55,527 nucleotides of DNA from Mycobacterium sp. (GTDB lineage Bacteria; Actinomycetota; Actinomycetes; Mycobacteriales; Mycobacteriaceae). The stretch covers positions 1 through 55,527 of the forward strand of contig NZ_SCRH01000029.1 in the NCBI RefSeq assembly GCF_004298145.1, written 5' to 3'. A program made the position numbers and the translations under genes. This document shows, piece by piece, positions 17,286 to 26,400 of the stretch (position 1 is its first letter; each line of letters begins with the position of its first letter). The notes under the pieces were generated by a model. That model was not told where the DNA came from. It did no database searches and was given only the letters and a program-made list of their open reading frames with translations.

Positions 17286-18112
17286 TCCAGCGGCTCTTCG
17301 CCGGCAAGCACGGTGCGGTGCATGAGACGACCGCTGTCAGCGGCATAGGGCAGCGCCCGGTGCATGGTCCCGGTGTTGTCCCACATCAGCAGGTCGCCCA
17401 GCTGCCACTCGTGGCGATAGAGGTAGCGCGCTTGAGTCGCCCAGTCACGAAGGCGCGCAAGCAATGCGCGGCTTTCTTCCACCGGCAGTCCGATCACGTA
17501 ATCCGCCGTCGCACCGAGCAGCAAGGATTTGCGTCCGGATCGGTGCGTCCACACCATCGGGCAGGACTTGGTGGGGGATTTCTGCCAGAAGGTGATCTCC
17601 TCGTAGCTCATCTCGGGCCGCACATAGTATTGCGAGCGCTCCGCGCTGTGAACCACCCGAAGGCCGGCGATCGCCGTCTTGTCGGCCTCCGGCAAGTCCT
17701 CGTAGGCCGCGTAGGTGTTGCAGAATTCGGTCTGCCCGCCGGAGTCGGACAGCTTCATGGCGCGCAACAGGGTGGCGAGATTCGGATAGGGCTGCAGCGA
17801 ACCGTCGAAATGCCAGAACATCGAGCCTTTCAAGTACTCGGCCCGCTGATTCACGTTCGTGTCGAGCGAGATCTTGTAGATCCCGCCCTCCCCCTCGTTC
17901 TGCACAATGCTGCCAAGGGTTTTCGCAATGGCGACCTGTTGCTCGTCGCTGATCTGCAGTCCGCGAAAGAAGATCACCCCGCGCTGCTCGAGCATTGCAC
18001 GGATGTTATCCGCTTCGCGGCCGCTGAGCAGGGTGTCCAGATCGGTCCTGATCTCGCTGCCGATCGACGGTGTGCAGTCGATGACTTCGAGTCGTGTGGT
18101 GGAAAGTCCCAT
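17282..18112 (-). CDS. TauD/TfdA family Fe(II)/2-oxoglutarate dioxygenase
   Basis: A 276-residue dioxygenase. The metal motif HxD is in SMFWHFDGSLQPYP and the distal His plus 2-oxoglutarate-binding Arg in TMHRALPYAADSGRLMHRT. The family opening RGVIFFRGLQISDEQQ is clear. Such enzymes hydroxylate sulfonates, aryloxyalkanoates and other small acids, often cleaving C-S or C-O bonds. It is the third gene of the operon, 3 bp after the 107-residue gene and overlapping the LLM gene by 4 bp. Two different non-haem iron oxygenases in one operon points to a multi-step degradation or tailoring pathway. Confidence 0.9.
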   Translation of the reverse strand: MGLSTTRLEVIDCTPSIGSEIRTDLDTLLSGREADNIRAMLEQRGVIFFRGLQISDEQQVAIAKTLGSIVQNEGEGGIYKISLDTNVNQRAEYLKGSMFWHFDGSLQPYPNLATLLRAMKLSDSGGQTEFCNTYAAYEDLPEADKTAIAGLRVVHSAERSQYYVRPEMSYEEITFWQKSPTKSCPMVWTHRSGRKSLLLGATADYVIGLPVEESRALLARLRDWATQARYLYRHEWQLGDLLMWDNTGTMHRALPYAADSGRLMHRTVLAGEEPLD

Positions 18113-18115
18113 GCG

Positions 18116-18439
18116 TCAGCTCAGCCTCGTGAGAATGGTCTTCGCCGAATGCTTTACCCGGGGCTGCCTCCACAGCTCCACCGCCAACGAGACGGTGATC
18201 AACGAGTACAGCAGATTGCGGAGGTTCGCGACGTCCTCAGGCAGCGGTTCGGAATAGTCGAACTTGTCGATATAGGCGACCGCTTCCTCGGCGTGCGGAA
18301 ACACCTCGTCGTAGAACGCCTGTATCTCGGCCATGGAGCTGTTCACGCGCTTCACATAGCGCTCATGCCCATCCTCGATAGCCCACTCGGGCACCAGGTG
18401 CTCGATCTGCGAGAACTCGTGTGGCAGAAGAGCGCTCAT
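18116..18439 (-). CDS. Conserved-looking small protein in the oxygenase operon
   Basis: A 107-residue protein, mainly helical (MSALLPHEFSQIEHLVPEWA; EIQAFYDEVFPHAEEAVAYI). I do not recognise the family. It is not a Rieske beta subunit: it is too short and lacks that fold's pattern. Its ATG overlaps the Rieske stop by 4 bp and its stop is 3 bp before the TauD ATG, so it is almost certainly translated with them. An accessory or structural role for one of the oxygenases is plausible. Confidence 0.75.
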   Translation of the reverse strand: MSALLPHEFSQIEHLVPEWAIEDGHERYVKRVNSSMAEIQAFYDEVFPHAEEAVAYIDKFDYSEPLPEDVANLRNLLYSLITVSLAVELWRQPRVKHSAKTILTRLS

Positions 18440-19719
18440 CGGCCCGCCTTGGCATTCTCGCCGGCAGCCACGTAGTCGCCCACCACCTTGTGCAGATGCC
18501 GCAGCAGGATCTCCTCGTCATTCATCGTGAAATGCGTGAGCGCGCCGCTGTTCAGCATCGCCTGCAACCCTTCAGACGGGCTGGCGTCCTCCAGGATGAT
18601 GTCGTTGAGGAAGGTCACGGTCAGCTCCTGTCCCAGCCGCTCCTTGTGCGTCTGGGGTGGCTGATAGAACATCTCGACTTCGAAGATGTGCGAGTGCGGG
18701 CCCGTCGGCCAATGCGTGTGCGTGCTGAAACCGGATGAACCGAAGATCACCACGAAGTTGGGAAAGAACTGGAACGAATCGAAACCGTACTTCTCCGAGC
18801 GAGTCGGATTGAGCCCCGCCGGCATCGGTCCGCGATCGGGGCGCTTGTTCCACGGGCCGGCCGCGCTCGCTTCCATCACGCATTCGATGGGCTTGGAATA
18901 CGGCGTCTGCTGCGACGGCTCGCCCGCGAAGGAAAACATCCGGTGCGGACCCTTGAGCTGATAGGCCAGCGCATCGGTAAACGGGTTCGGCTGGTCGAAG
19001 GCATCTCGGGCCTCCGCGGTGAGAGCGCCGAACGAGGACGCGTGCAGGTACGGACCGTGGTAACTCTCCGCGAAGCCGTCGACGAAAACCTTCCAGTTGC
19101 ACTGCAATTCGACTTTGAACCGATACACTTGGTGTGGCCCCGCGAACGGATAGCCCTCGATGCCGTGGGCCAGCTCGCCGAGGTACGACCGCAGCGGCTC
19201 GGTGTTGTGCGGGTCGAAGTTGACGAAGATGAAGCCTTCCCATACCTCGCATTGAATCGCGGGCACCCGGCAGGCATCGGCGTCGAAGTCGAGCAGCAGA
19301 TCCTTGCGGGTGGCGGCGTGCAGCGAGCCATCCAGGTTGTAGCGCCAGCCGTGGAAGCGGCAGTACAGCACCGGGGCGCGACCCTGCACCTCCTCGAACG
19401 GGTCGTCACTCCACAGGATTTTGTTGCCGCGGTGGGGGCAGATGTTGTGGAAGGCGCGGATCACGCCGTCCTTGCCGCGCACGATGATGATCGACGTATC
19501 GAGGAACCTCAGCTCGCGGGTGAAGTAGCTACCCGACTTCGGTACTCGCTCAACCCGTCCGACGTAGAGCCAGGTCTTCTTGAAGACGTGCTCGCGTTCT
19601 TTCTCGTAGAACTCTTTTGAGACGCAGTCCTCGAGTGACACTGGGCCGCGGCCCAATTCGGGATAGGCATCCGTCCAGTGCCCGCTTGACGGCTTAGTCA
19701 CCAAGACGTCCTGACTCAT
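18436..19719 (-). CDS. Aromatic ring-hydroxylating (Rieske) oxygenase alpha subunit
   Basis: A 427-residue Rieske oxygenase. The [2Fe-2S] motif is CPHRG followed by CRFHGW, and the mononuclear iron site is ESYHGPYLHAS (ExxHx4H). I use the ATG at 19719 (MSQDVLVTKP), with GGAGGAGGG just upstream, rather than earlier in-frame starts. It is the first gene of the operon and is divergent from a LysR gene. No ferredoxin or reductase gene is nearby, so electrons must come from unlinked partners such as an FprA-type system. The substrate is unknown; the family acts on aromatics, betaines and sterols. Confidence 0.92.
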   Translation of the reverse strand: MSQDVLVTKPSSGHWTDAYPELGRGPVSLEDCVSKEFYEKEREHVFKKTWLYVGRVERVPKSGSYFTRELRFLDTSIIIVRGKDGVIRAFHNICPHRGNKILWSDDPFEEVQGRAPVLYCRFHGWRYNLDGSLHAATRKDLLLDFDADACRVPAIQCEVWEGFIFVNFDPHNTEPLRSYLGELAHGIEGYPFAGPHQVYRFKVELQCNWKVFVDGFAESYHGPYLHASSFGALTAEARDAFDQPNPFTDALAYQLKGPHRMFSFAGEPSQQTPYSKPIECVMEASAAGPWNKRPDRGPMPAGLNPTRSEKYGFDSFQFFPNFVVIFGSSGFSTHTHWPTGPHSHIFEVEMFYQPPQTHKERLGQELTVTFLNDIILEDASPSEGLQAMLNSGALTHFTMNDEEILLRHLHKVVGDYVAAGENAKAGR

Positions 19720-19780
19720 CGGGCCCTCCTCCGCCTCTCGGCCGAAGGTAGCACTTGACCAAATGCGCAAATAGGCCTTC

Positions 19781-19803
19781 AATTGCAACACCCTGTTGCA
19801 ATT
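19781..19803. promoter_or_regulatory. Perfect palindrome, probable LysR-type operator
   Basis: AATTGCAACA-CCC-TGTTGCAATT is a perfect inverted repeat with 10-bp arms and a 3-bp spacer, containing T-N11-A spacing typical of LysR boxes. It lies between the divergent Rieske and LysR genes, about 60 bp from the Rieske ATG. Confidence 0.85.
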
Positions 19804-19815
19804 TTGGAACGCCAC

Positions 19816-20736
19816 GTGGAGCAAAACCTGCCGTTCGACCTCGATGCCCTGCTGGTATTCGGCAAGGTCGTCGAGTGCCGCAGCCTGTCGAAGGCGGCGG
19901 CGCTGCTCGGCATGCCGAAATCAACCGTCAGCCGCAAGCTCAGCAAGCTCGAATCGGACCTGGGCATCAAGCTGCTGCGCAAGAACACCCATCAGCTCAC
20001 CGTCACGGATCTGGGCGAGAAGATCTACAGCCACGGCGTGAATATCCTGGCCGAGGCCAACGGAGTACGGGCCCTGGTGGAAGGCAGCAAGCTGGAACCA
20101 CAAGGTGAGTTGCGCGTTGCCATCCCCGTCTTTGTCGGCATCGACTACGCGTCGCGCGTCGGCGCCAAATTCTTGCAGCGTTACCCGCACTCGCGGCTGG
20201 ATATCCGTTTGGTGGACAACGTCGTTCATCCCGTCCACGACGGGTTCGACGTGGTTTTCGGCACGGGGCCTCTGCAAGACTCGACACTGATCGCACGAAA
20301 GGTCTTCAGTCTCGAGCTCTTCCTCTGCGCATCGCCCGACTTCATCCGCCAGCTACCCGAGCCCATCACCTCCCCGACACAGTTGGATACCTTGCCGTTC
20401 ATCGACTGCGGAGTCGGCGATGGACCGCGCAAGCTCACCGTCGCAAAGAACAAGCGGCGCCATGAAATCTCGCCGATGGTTCGGGGGCGCGCCAACAACT
20501 TTCAGGTGTGCAAGCAGTACATCCTGCACGGACTCGGTATCGGTGCGATGCCCAACCAGATCATCGTCACAACCGAATTGCGGGAAGGCAGCATCGTGCC
20601 GGTGCTGCCGGACTGGCACCTGGAGCAGCTGGACGTGTACATGATTCATCCCTTCCAGCTTTCGTTCTCCACGTTGATCAGCGCGTTTTACGAGACGGCG
20701 TGCGACATCATCACCGAGAACACGGCGCGAAGCTGA
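19816..20736 (+). CDS. LysR family transcriptional regulator
   Basis: A 306-residue LysR-type regulator. The N-terminal HTH reads SLSKAAALLGMPKSTVSRKL, followed by the linker helix and a co-inducer domain beginning GELRVAIPVFVGIDYASRVG. In-frame TTG starts occur at 19783 and 19804, but the first lies inside the palindromic operator. The GTG at 19816 (EQNLPFDLDALLVF) gives the usual distance to the HTH. It is divergent from the oxygenase operon and presumably activates it in response to a pathway metabolite. Confidence 0.88.
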   Translation: MEQNLPFDLDALLVFGKVVECRSLSKAAALLGMPKSTVSRKLSKLESDLGIKLLRKNTHQLTVTDLGEKIYSHGVNILAEANGVRALVEGSKLEPQGELRVAIPVFVGIDYASRVGAKFLQRYPHSRLDIRLVDNVVHPVHDGFDVVFGTGPLQDSTLIARKVFSLELFLCASPDFIRQLPEPITSPTQLDTLPFIDCGVGDGPRKLTVAKNKRRHEISPMVRGRANNFQVCKQYILHGLGIGAMPNQIIVTTELREGSIVPVLPDWHLEQLDVYMIHPFQLSFSTLISAFYETACDIITENTARS

Positions 20737-20841
20737 GGTTCTCCGCCGCCCGCTCTGAGCGGTCGGGCGGCGAAACCGATCATCTTCACATATAAAGCGA
20801 AATAGTGAGCGCGTGTTTGCGGCGCGTCCAATACTTATGTG

Positions 20842-23463
20842 ATGAGCAGGCCCGCACCGCCCGTGCTGACGGTTCAATCGGACTGGTCACAGCGCAGCTT
20901 CGCGCCGGGCCGTGATGTGGTCGTTGGAAGTGACCTCCGCGCCGACATGCGCGTCGCCCATCCGCTGATCGCCCGCGCGCACCTGCTGCTGCGTTTCGAT
21001 CGGGGCAAATGGATAGCGATCGACAACGGTTCGCCCACTGGGATTTTCGTCAACGGCCAGCGGGTGCGCGGGATCGACATCCACGATCGCCAGGGCATCA
21101 ACATGGGAACGCCCGACGGGCCGCGCTTGACCTTCGAGATCGGACGTCACCAGGGGACGGTCGGCCAGCTTCCCCCAACGGTGGAGGCGGTCCCGGTGAT
21201 CACGCCGCCCGGTGGCCCGACGCCGTCTCGGACGGGGCCCGCACCGCAAGGCGGCGGCCCGGGGGGCCGCACGGCGAGACCGCAATCGGACCCGGCCCAC
21301 CATCCCCCGGCCGGCCAGCCGCGACCGACGTCGTATCGGAACAGCGGGCCGCGCCGCGGTATCAACTATCCGAGCCAATCGGTGCCGCCGGGCGCTGCCT
21401 ACCCGGTTCCGCAGCCGGCCGGCCCGCCGCAACCGCCGGGGCGGCAGCCGCTCACCGAAATAGGGGCAGAAACCCTCGAAGCCTCGGGGTTGGACAGCAC
21501 CAACCTGCGGCGCGCGGTGCAGCGCTCACGATCGAAGCTGGGGGCGCCCCCCGCGGGGGCCGCGGTCATCGGTCGCGCGGAAGACAGCGACGTGGTCATC
21601 GCGGACGTCTTGGCGTCGCGCCATCACGCCTACTTAGTCCCCACCCCCACCGGCATGGAGATCCACGACGCGCACAGCATCAACGGGACTTTCGTCAACG
21701 GCACCCGAATCCTGTCGGCGCCGCTGACCGAGGGTGACGTGGTCACGATCGGCAACGTCGACCTGGTTTTCAACGGTGAAATCCTGCTGCGCCGCGCCGA
21801 AGCGGCTACCCGCAGCGGCGGACTCGAGGTGCGGGAGGTCGGCTTTCAAGTCGACAACAAGCGCCTGATCCACAAGGTCTCATTGACCGCCAGGCCCGGG
21901 ACGCTGACCGCGCTCATCGGCGGGTCAGGCGCGGGCAAAAGCACGTTGTCCCGGCTGATCGCCGGAGCCACCTGTCCCAGCTCCGGCGCGATCACGTTCG
22001 AGGGGCACGACATTCACGCCCAGTTCGCGTCGTTGCGCAGCCGGATCGGGATGGTGCCCCAAGACGACGTCGTGCACCGCCAGCTGACGGTGACCCAGGC
22101 GCTGAACTACGCGGCCGAGTTGCGGCTGCCGACCGACACCAGCAAGGAGGACCGCGCGCAGGTCGTCGCGCAGGTCATCGAGGAACTCGGGCTGACCAAG
22201 CACGCCGACACGCGGGTGGACAAGCTGTCCGGCGGACAGCGCAAACGCGCCTCGGTGGCACTCGAACTGTTGACCGGGCCGTCGCTGCTGATCCTCGACG
22301 AGCCCACCTCCGGCCTGGATCCCGCGCTGGATCTGCAGGTCATGACGATGCTGCGGCAGCTGGCCGACGCCGGTCGCGTCGTGCTGGTGGTGACGCACTC
22401 GCTGAGCTACCTCGATCTCTGCGATCAGGTGCTGCTGATGGCCCCGGGCGGCAAGACCGCATACTGCGGCCCGCCCGACGCCATCGAGGCGACCATGGGA
22501 ACCACCAACTGGGCCAAGATCTTCGGGATGGTGGGTGCGGACCCCGACGAAGCCAACCGTCGCTTTCTCGCGCAAGCCAAACCACCGCCCCCCGTACCCG
22601 ACTCGGAGAAGCCCGCCGATCTTGGTGCCCCGGCACGCTCCAGCACCTGGCGGCAATTCTTGACGATCGCGCGCCGCCAGGTCCGGCTGATCGTCGCCGA
22701 CCGCGCCTACTTCATATTCCTGGCGGTGCTGCCGTTTGTGATGGGCGCGCTGGCGCTCACCGTTCCCGGCTCGACGGGATTCCGCGTGGCCGATCCGAAC
22801 GGCGACGGGTCCGACGAACCCGGATCGGTATTGATGTTGCTCACCATGGCTGCCGTCTTCATGGGCACCGCCCTGACGATCCGCGATCTCATCGGCGAGC
22901 GCCCCATCTTCCGCCGCGAACAGGCGGTCGGCCTGTCGACCAAGGCCTACCTGCTCGGGAAGATGGCCGTCTTCTTCGTGTTCGCCACCGTTCAGTCGGC
23001 GATCGCGACCACCATCACCATCCTGGGTAAAGGAGCGCCGACCCGGCCGGCCCTGCTCCTCGGCAGTGCCACGCTCGAGCTGTACGTCGCCACCGCCGCG
23101 ATGTGCGTGGCCGGGGCGATGGTCGGCCTGGTCCTGTCGTCCCTGGCGCGGTCGAATGAGCAGATCATGCCGCTCCTGGTCGTGTCCCTCATGTTGCAGC
23201 TGGTCCTGTGCGGCGGGATGGTCCCGGTCACCAACCGGATCGGCCTCGACCAGATGTCCTGGGCGGTGCCGTCGCGCTGGGGGTACGCGGCGCAGGCCTC
23301 GACGGTCGACTTGTGGACGATCGAGCCCGGGGCGCTCGCCCCGAAAGACCGCCACTTCAAACACACGGCTGGGACGTGGCTGTTCGACGTGGGAATGCTG
23401 GTGTTGCTGACGGTCGTGTACGCCGGGATCGTGGGGTGGCGCAGCCGGCTCAAGCGCCATTGA
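20842..23463 (+). CDS. Double-FHA ABC transporter, ATP-binding/permease fusion (Rv1747-like)
   Basis: An 873-residue half-transporter like Rv1747, which in M. tuberculosis exports cell-wall lipids and is controlled by kinase PknF. Order: FHA1 (about 8-100), Pro-rich linker (115-200), FHA2 (225-305), ABC domain (325-540; Walker A GGSGAGKST at 360-368, signature LSGGQ at 462-466, Walker B LLILDEPTSG at 482-491), then an ABC2 membrane domain of about six spans. FHA2 is canonical (VIGRAEDSD, SRHH, NGTFVNG). FHA1 has VGSD and ARAH where Rv1747 has GRD and SRAH, losing two phosphothreonine contacts. ATG at 20842; a GTG one codon earlier is possible. It converges on a kinase gene. Confidence 0.92.
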   Translation: MSRPAPPVLTVQSDWSQRSFAPGRDVVVGSDLRADMRVAHPLIARAHLLLRFDRGKWIAIDNGSPTGIFVNGQRVRGIDIHDRQGINMGTPDGPRLTFEIGRHQGTVGQLPPTVEAVPVITPPGGPTPSRTGPAPQGGGPGGRTARPQSDPAHHPPAGQPRPTSYRNSGPRRGINYPSQSVPPGAAYPVPQPAGPPQPPGRQPLTEIGAETLEASGLDSTNLRRAVQRSRSKLGAPPAGAAVIGRAEDSDVVIADVLASRHHAYLVPTPTGMEIHDAHSINGTFVNGTRILSAPLTEGDVVTIGNVDLVFNGEILLRRAEAATRSGGLEVREVGFQVDNKRLIHKVSLTARPGTLTALIGGSGAGKSTLSRLIAGATCPSSGAITFEGHDIHAQFASLRSRIGMVPQDDVVHRQLTVTQALNYAAELRLPTDTSKEDRAQVVAQVIEELGLTKHADTRVDKLSGGQRKRASVALELLTGPSLLILDEPTSGLDPALDLQVMTMLRQLADAGRVVLVVTHSLSYLDLCDQVLLMAPGGKTAYCGPPDAIEATMGTTNWAKIFGMVGADPDEANRRFLAQAKPPPPVPDSEKPADLGAPARSSTWRQFLTIARRQVRLIVADRAYFIFLAVLPFVMGALALTVPGSTGFRVADPNGDGSDEPGSVLMLLTMAAVFMGTALTIRDLIGERPIFRREQAVGLSTKAYLLGKMAVFFVFATVQSAIATTITILGKGAPTRPALLLGSATLELYVATAAMCVAGAMVGLVLSSLARSNEQIMPLLVVSLMLQLVLCGGMVPVTNRIGLDQMSWAVPSRWGYAAQASTVDLWTIEPGALAPKDRHFKHTAGTWLFDVGMLVLLTVVYAGIVGWRSRLKRH

Positions 23464-23470
23464 TCCGTCG

Positions 23471-26400
23471 CTACAGGAAGTCCAGGGCCTCGACCGTCGC
23501 GACGGGGCCTTCATGGGTGGGCCGGTTTGCGCCACCGATGCAGTACACGGTGTTGCCGACCGTCGCGACCGCCTCGGCGTGACGCGGAGTCGGCAGCGGG
23601 GGCAGCGTGGTCCACTTGCCATCGGCGATGCCGTACATTTCGGCCACTCCCAAAACCCGCGTCGGTTCCTCGCCACCGACCGCCACGATTCGGCCATCGA
23701 TGAACGTGGCGCCGTAGCTTCCGCGCGGGGTCGGCATGTCCACCAACTTGGTCCAGGTCCCGGTTTGGGGGTCGAACCGTTCAAACGCCGCGGAGTTCTT
23801 GTCGGCGGACAGGAACCTGCCGCCGATCGCGTACATGTAGGTGCCGTCGGACACCGCGGCCAGGTGTTCGCGCGGGGTCGGCATGTTGTCCGCGTCGCGC
23901 CACGAGCTGCCGTCGAAGACCTCGGTCTGCGGGACGAGCTGCTTGGCGTTCTGTCCGCCGGCGACGACGAGTTTGTCACCGACCACCGTCGCCGCCGGTG
24001 CCGCCCGGGCGTGGGTGAGGCTGGCCAGCTCCACCCAATTGCCGCCACGCAACGCGAACACCTTGGTGGACGCCTGCGTGAGGTCGCTGCTGGCACCGCC
24101 GAGCACCACCGCCTCGCCGCGATAGGTGGCCGCCGCGGCGTGGTGCAGCGGGATGGGCAGCGGAGGTTGTGGTTGCCAAGCGCCGGTGCGCGGGTCATAG
24201 CTCTCGACGGTCTGGAGTGCGGCTCCATCGCGCAGGCCGCCCATGATCCAGATCTTGTCGCCCAGCACGGCCCACGACATCATCAGCCTGGGTGTCGGTG
24301 CGTCCGGTAGGGAACGCCACTGCGCGGCCGGCTGCGTTAGGCGCGCCGGTAGCTGCAACGCTTCCGCCGTCGCGGTCACCTGGCCGTCCCCCACAGCCGT
24401 CGACCCGCCGATCGCGTAGACCGATTTCCCCACCGCGTCGACCGCCATCCCGTGGCGCGCAGTTCCCATGTCCGGCAAGCCCGCCCACGTCTTCGTTGCC
24501 AGATCGAGCACCGCCACGCTCTTGAGGACTTGCCCCGCCGACTGGCCCCCGGCGGCGACCAGGCGCCGATCGGCGATCGCCACGCCGAGGTCACTGCGTG
24601 GTTGGGGAAGGTCGGGCATTTTCGTCCAGGTCCTCGCGGCAGGGTCATACGCCTCGACCGCCGCCAGGTCGGCGTTCCCGTTGGTTCCGCCGATCGTGTA
24701 CACCAGTTTTCCGTCCGACGCCGCGGCCAGCAGCTGCCGCGGGGTCGGGATGGGGGCGCCAAGGGTCCAGGTATTGCCGTCGAAGATCTCCGTGGAGTCC
24801 AGCAGTGCGCCGTTCGCGGCGACACCGCCGGTGACGATGATGCGGTCGCCCACCACGGCCGCCGCCGCGCCCGCGCGTGGCTGCAACATGTGCGGCAGTT
24901 CCACCCAGTGACTGTTGACCACCCGCCAAACCTGGTCGCTGGCAACCTTTTGCGCGCCCGCGCCGCGCCGGCCGCCGAGCACAATCGGGTTTCCCTGCCA
25001 CGTCACGGCCATGGCCTGGTGAACCGGAACCGGGAGATCGTCGCCGCTCTTCCAGCTGTCGATAACGGGGTCATAGCCCTCGTGATTTGCGACGACGGCG
25101 TGGTCGCTTCCGATTCCGCCGAAGATCCAGATCGTGCCGTCGGCCTGCGTGGTTGCGGCCGCGTCGCGCGCAATGCGCGCATTCGTGATCGGCTGCCACT
25201 TGGCCTGCGCCGGGGTATTGGATTGACCCGCGGCGACCGTGCGGTGGTCGCCGTGCGTCAGTAGGACGTAGAGACCGCTGCCCAGCACCAGCGCCGCCAC
25301 CACGATCCCCACGGCGATCAACGCCGCCATCATGCGCTTTCGCTTCGCCCCCGGCGGCTTGAACCACGCCACCGCCCCGGTCGCGAGTCCCCGCGGTGTG
25401 GCCGGAGGTCGATCGGGAGAACTCGGTGGCGCGATCGCGTCGGTGACGCTTGTCTGTTCGGGGATCGCCTGGGTGGGCTCAGACGTGTTGGGAGTAGCCG
25501 GAACTCGCCCCTGCACGCCGACGCCGTAGTGGCCGCGGGCGACGGCCGGCGCTCGACCGGCAGGCCGCGACGGCGGGACCGGTGTCGTCGTTGTCCTGGA
25601 ATCGCTGAGGGGATTGATCAAAGAGGTGGCGCTGTCCGCGCCTGAAATCCGTTCGCCCGGTCTGGCGATCCGTGGCGGTCTGGGCGCCGGCGTGTACGTC
25701 TTCTCGCCGGGCATGCCCGCCGGCGGGCGCACCGCGCGGCCCGAACCGGTCCCGACGGCGGTGATCGCCATCGAATCGGGCTTTAAGCCGTTGCGGCGCA
25801 GGCTCTCCTGCAATCCGCGGCCGAACTCCGCCGCCGAGGTCGGCCGTTGCGCCGGATCGAACAGCATCGCCTTCTCGATCGCCGAACACACCGCATCCGG
25901 GATCCCGTTGGGACGCAAGTCCGGGACCCGCGTGCTTCTGATCCGTGTGTACTGCGCAAGAAGGTCTTCGCCACTGCGGCGCTCGTATGCAGCGTCGCCG
26001 GCAACGAGCGCGTAGAGCGTGGCGCCGAGAGAGTAGACGTCGGTCTCGACCGTCGCCGGATCGCCGGTCATCACCTCGGGTGCGAGGAAATCGACTGTGC
26101 CAGAGAATAACCCGGCCGCCGTCTCATAGCCCCCGGCGACGTGCGCCGTTCCGAAGTCGGTGAGTTGCGGTTCACCGTAATCGTTGACGAGAACGTTCGC
26201 GGGCTTGATATCGCGGTGCAAAGTGCCGGTGAGGTGGGCGGTTTCGAGCGCCCCGCACAATTTCACACCGATACGCATGGCTTCGGGCCAGGCGATCGGC
26301 CCCTCTCGCTGCACCCGTAGGCCCAGGGAACCGGCGGCGCAGTACGACATCACGATGTAGGGCTTGCCCCCCGGGGTGACGCCGACGCGCAGAATGTTGA

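Noticed and set aside
17264..18475. A 403-codon plus-strand frame
   Set aside because: Antisense to the TauD and small genes of the oxygenase operon, whose own motifs and overlaps are convincing.
21925..24228. A 767-codon open frame on the minus strand
   Set aside because: It runs antisense through the ABC exporter and the Kelch part of the kinase gene, has no family signature and is low-complexity Arg/Gly/Pro. It is a high-GC shadow frame.
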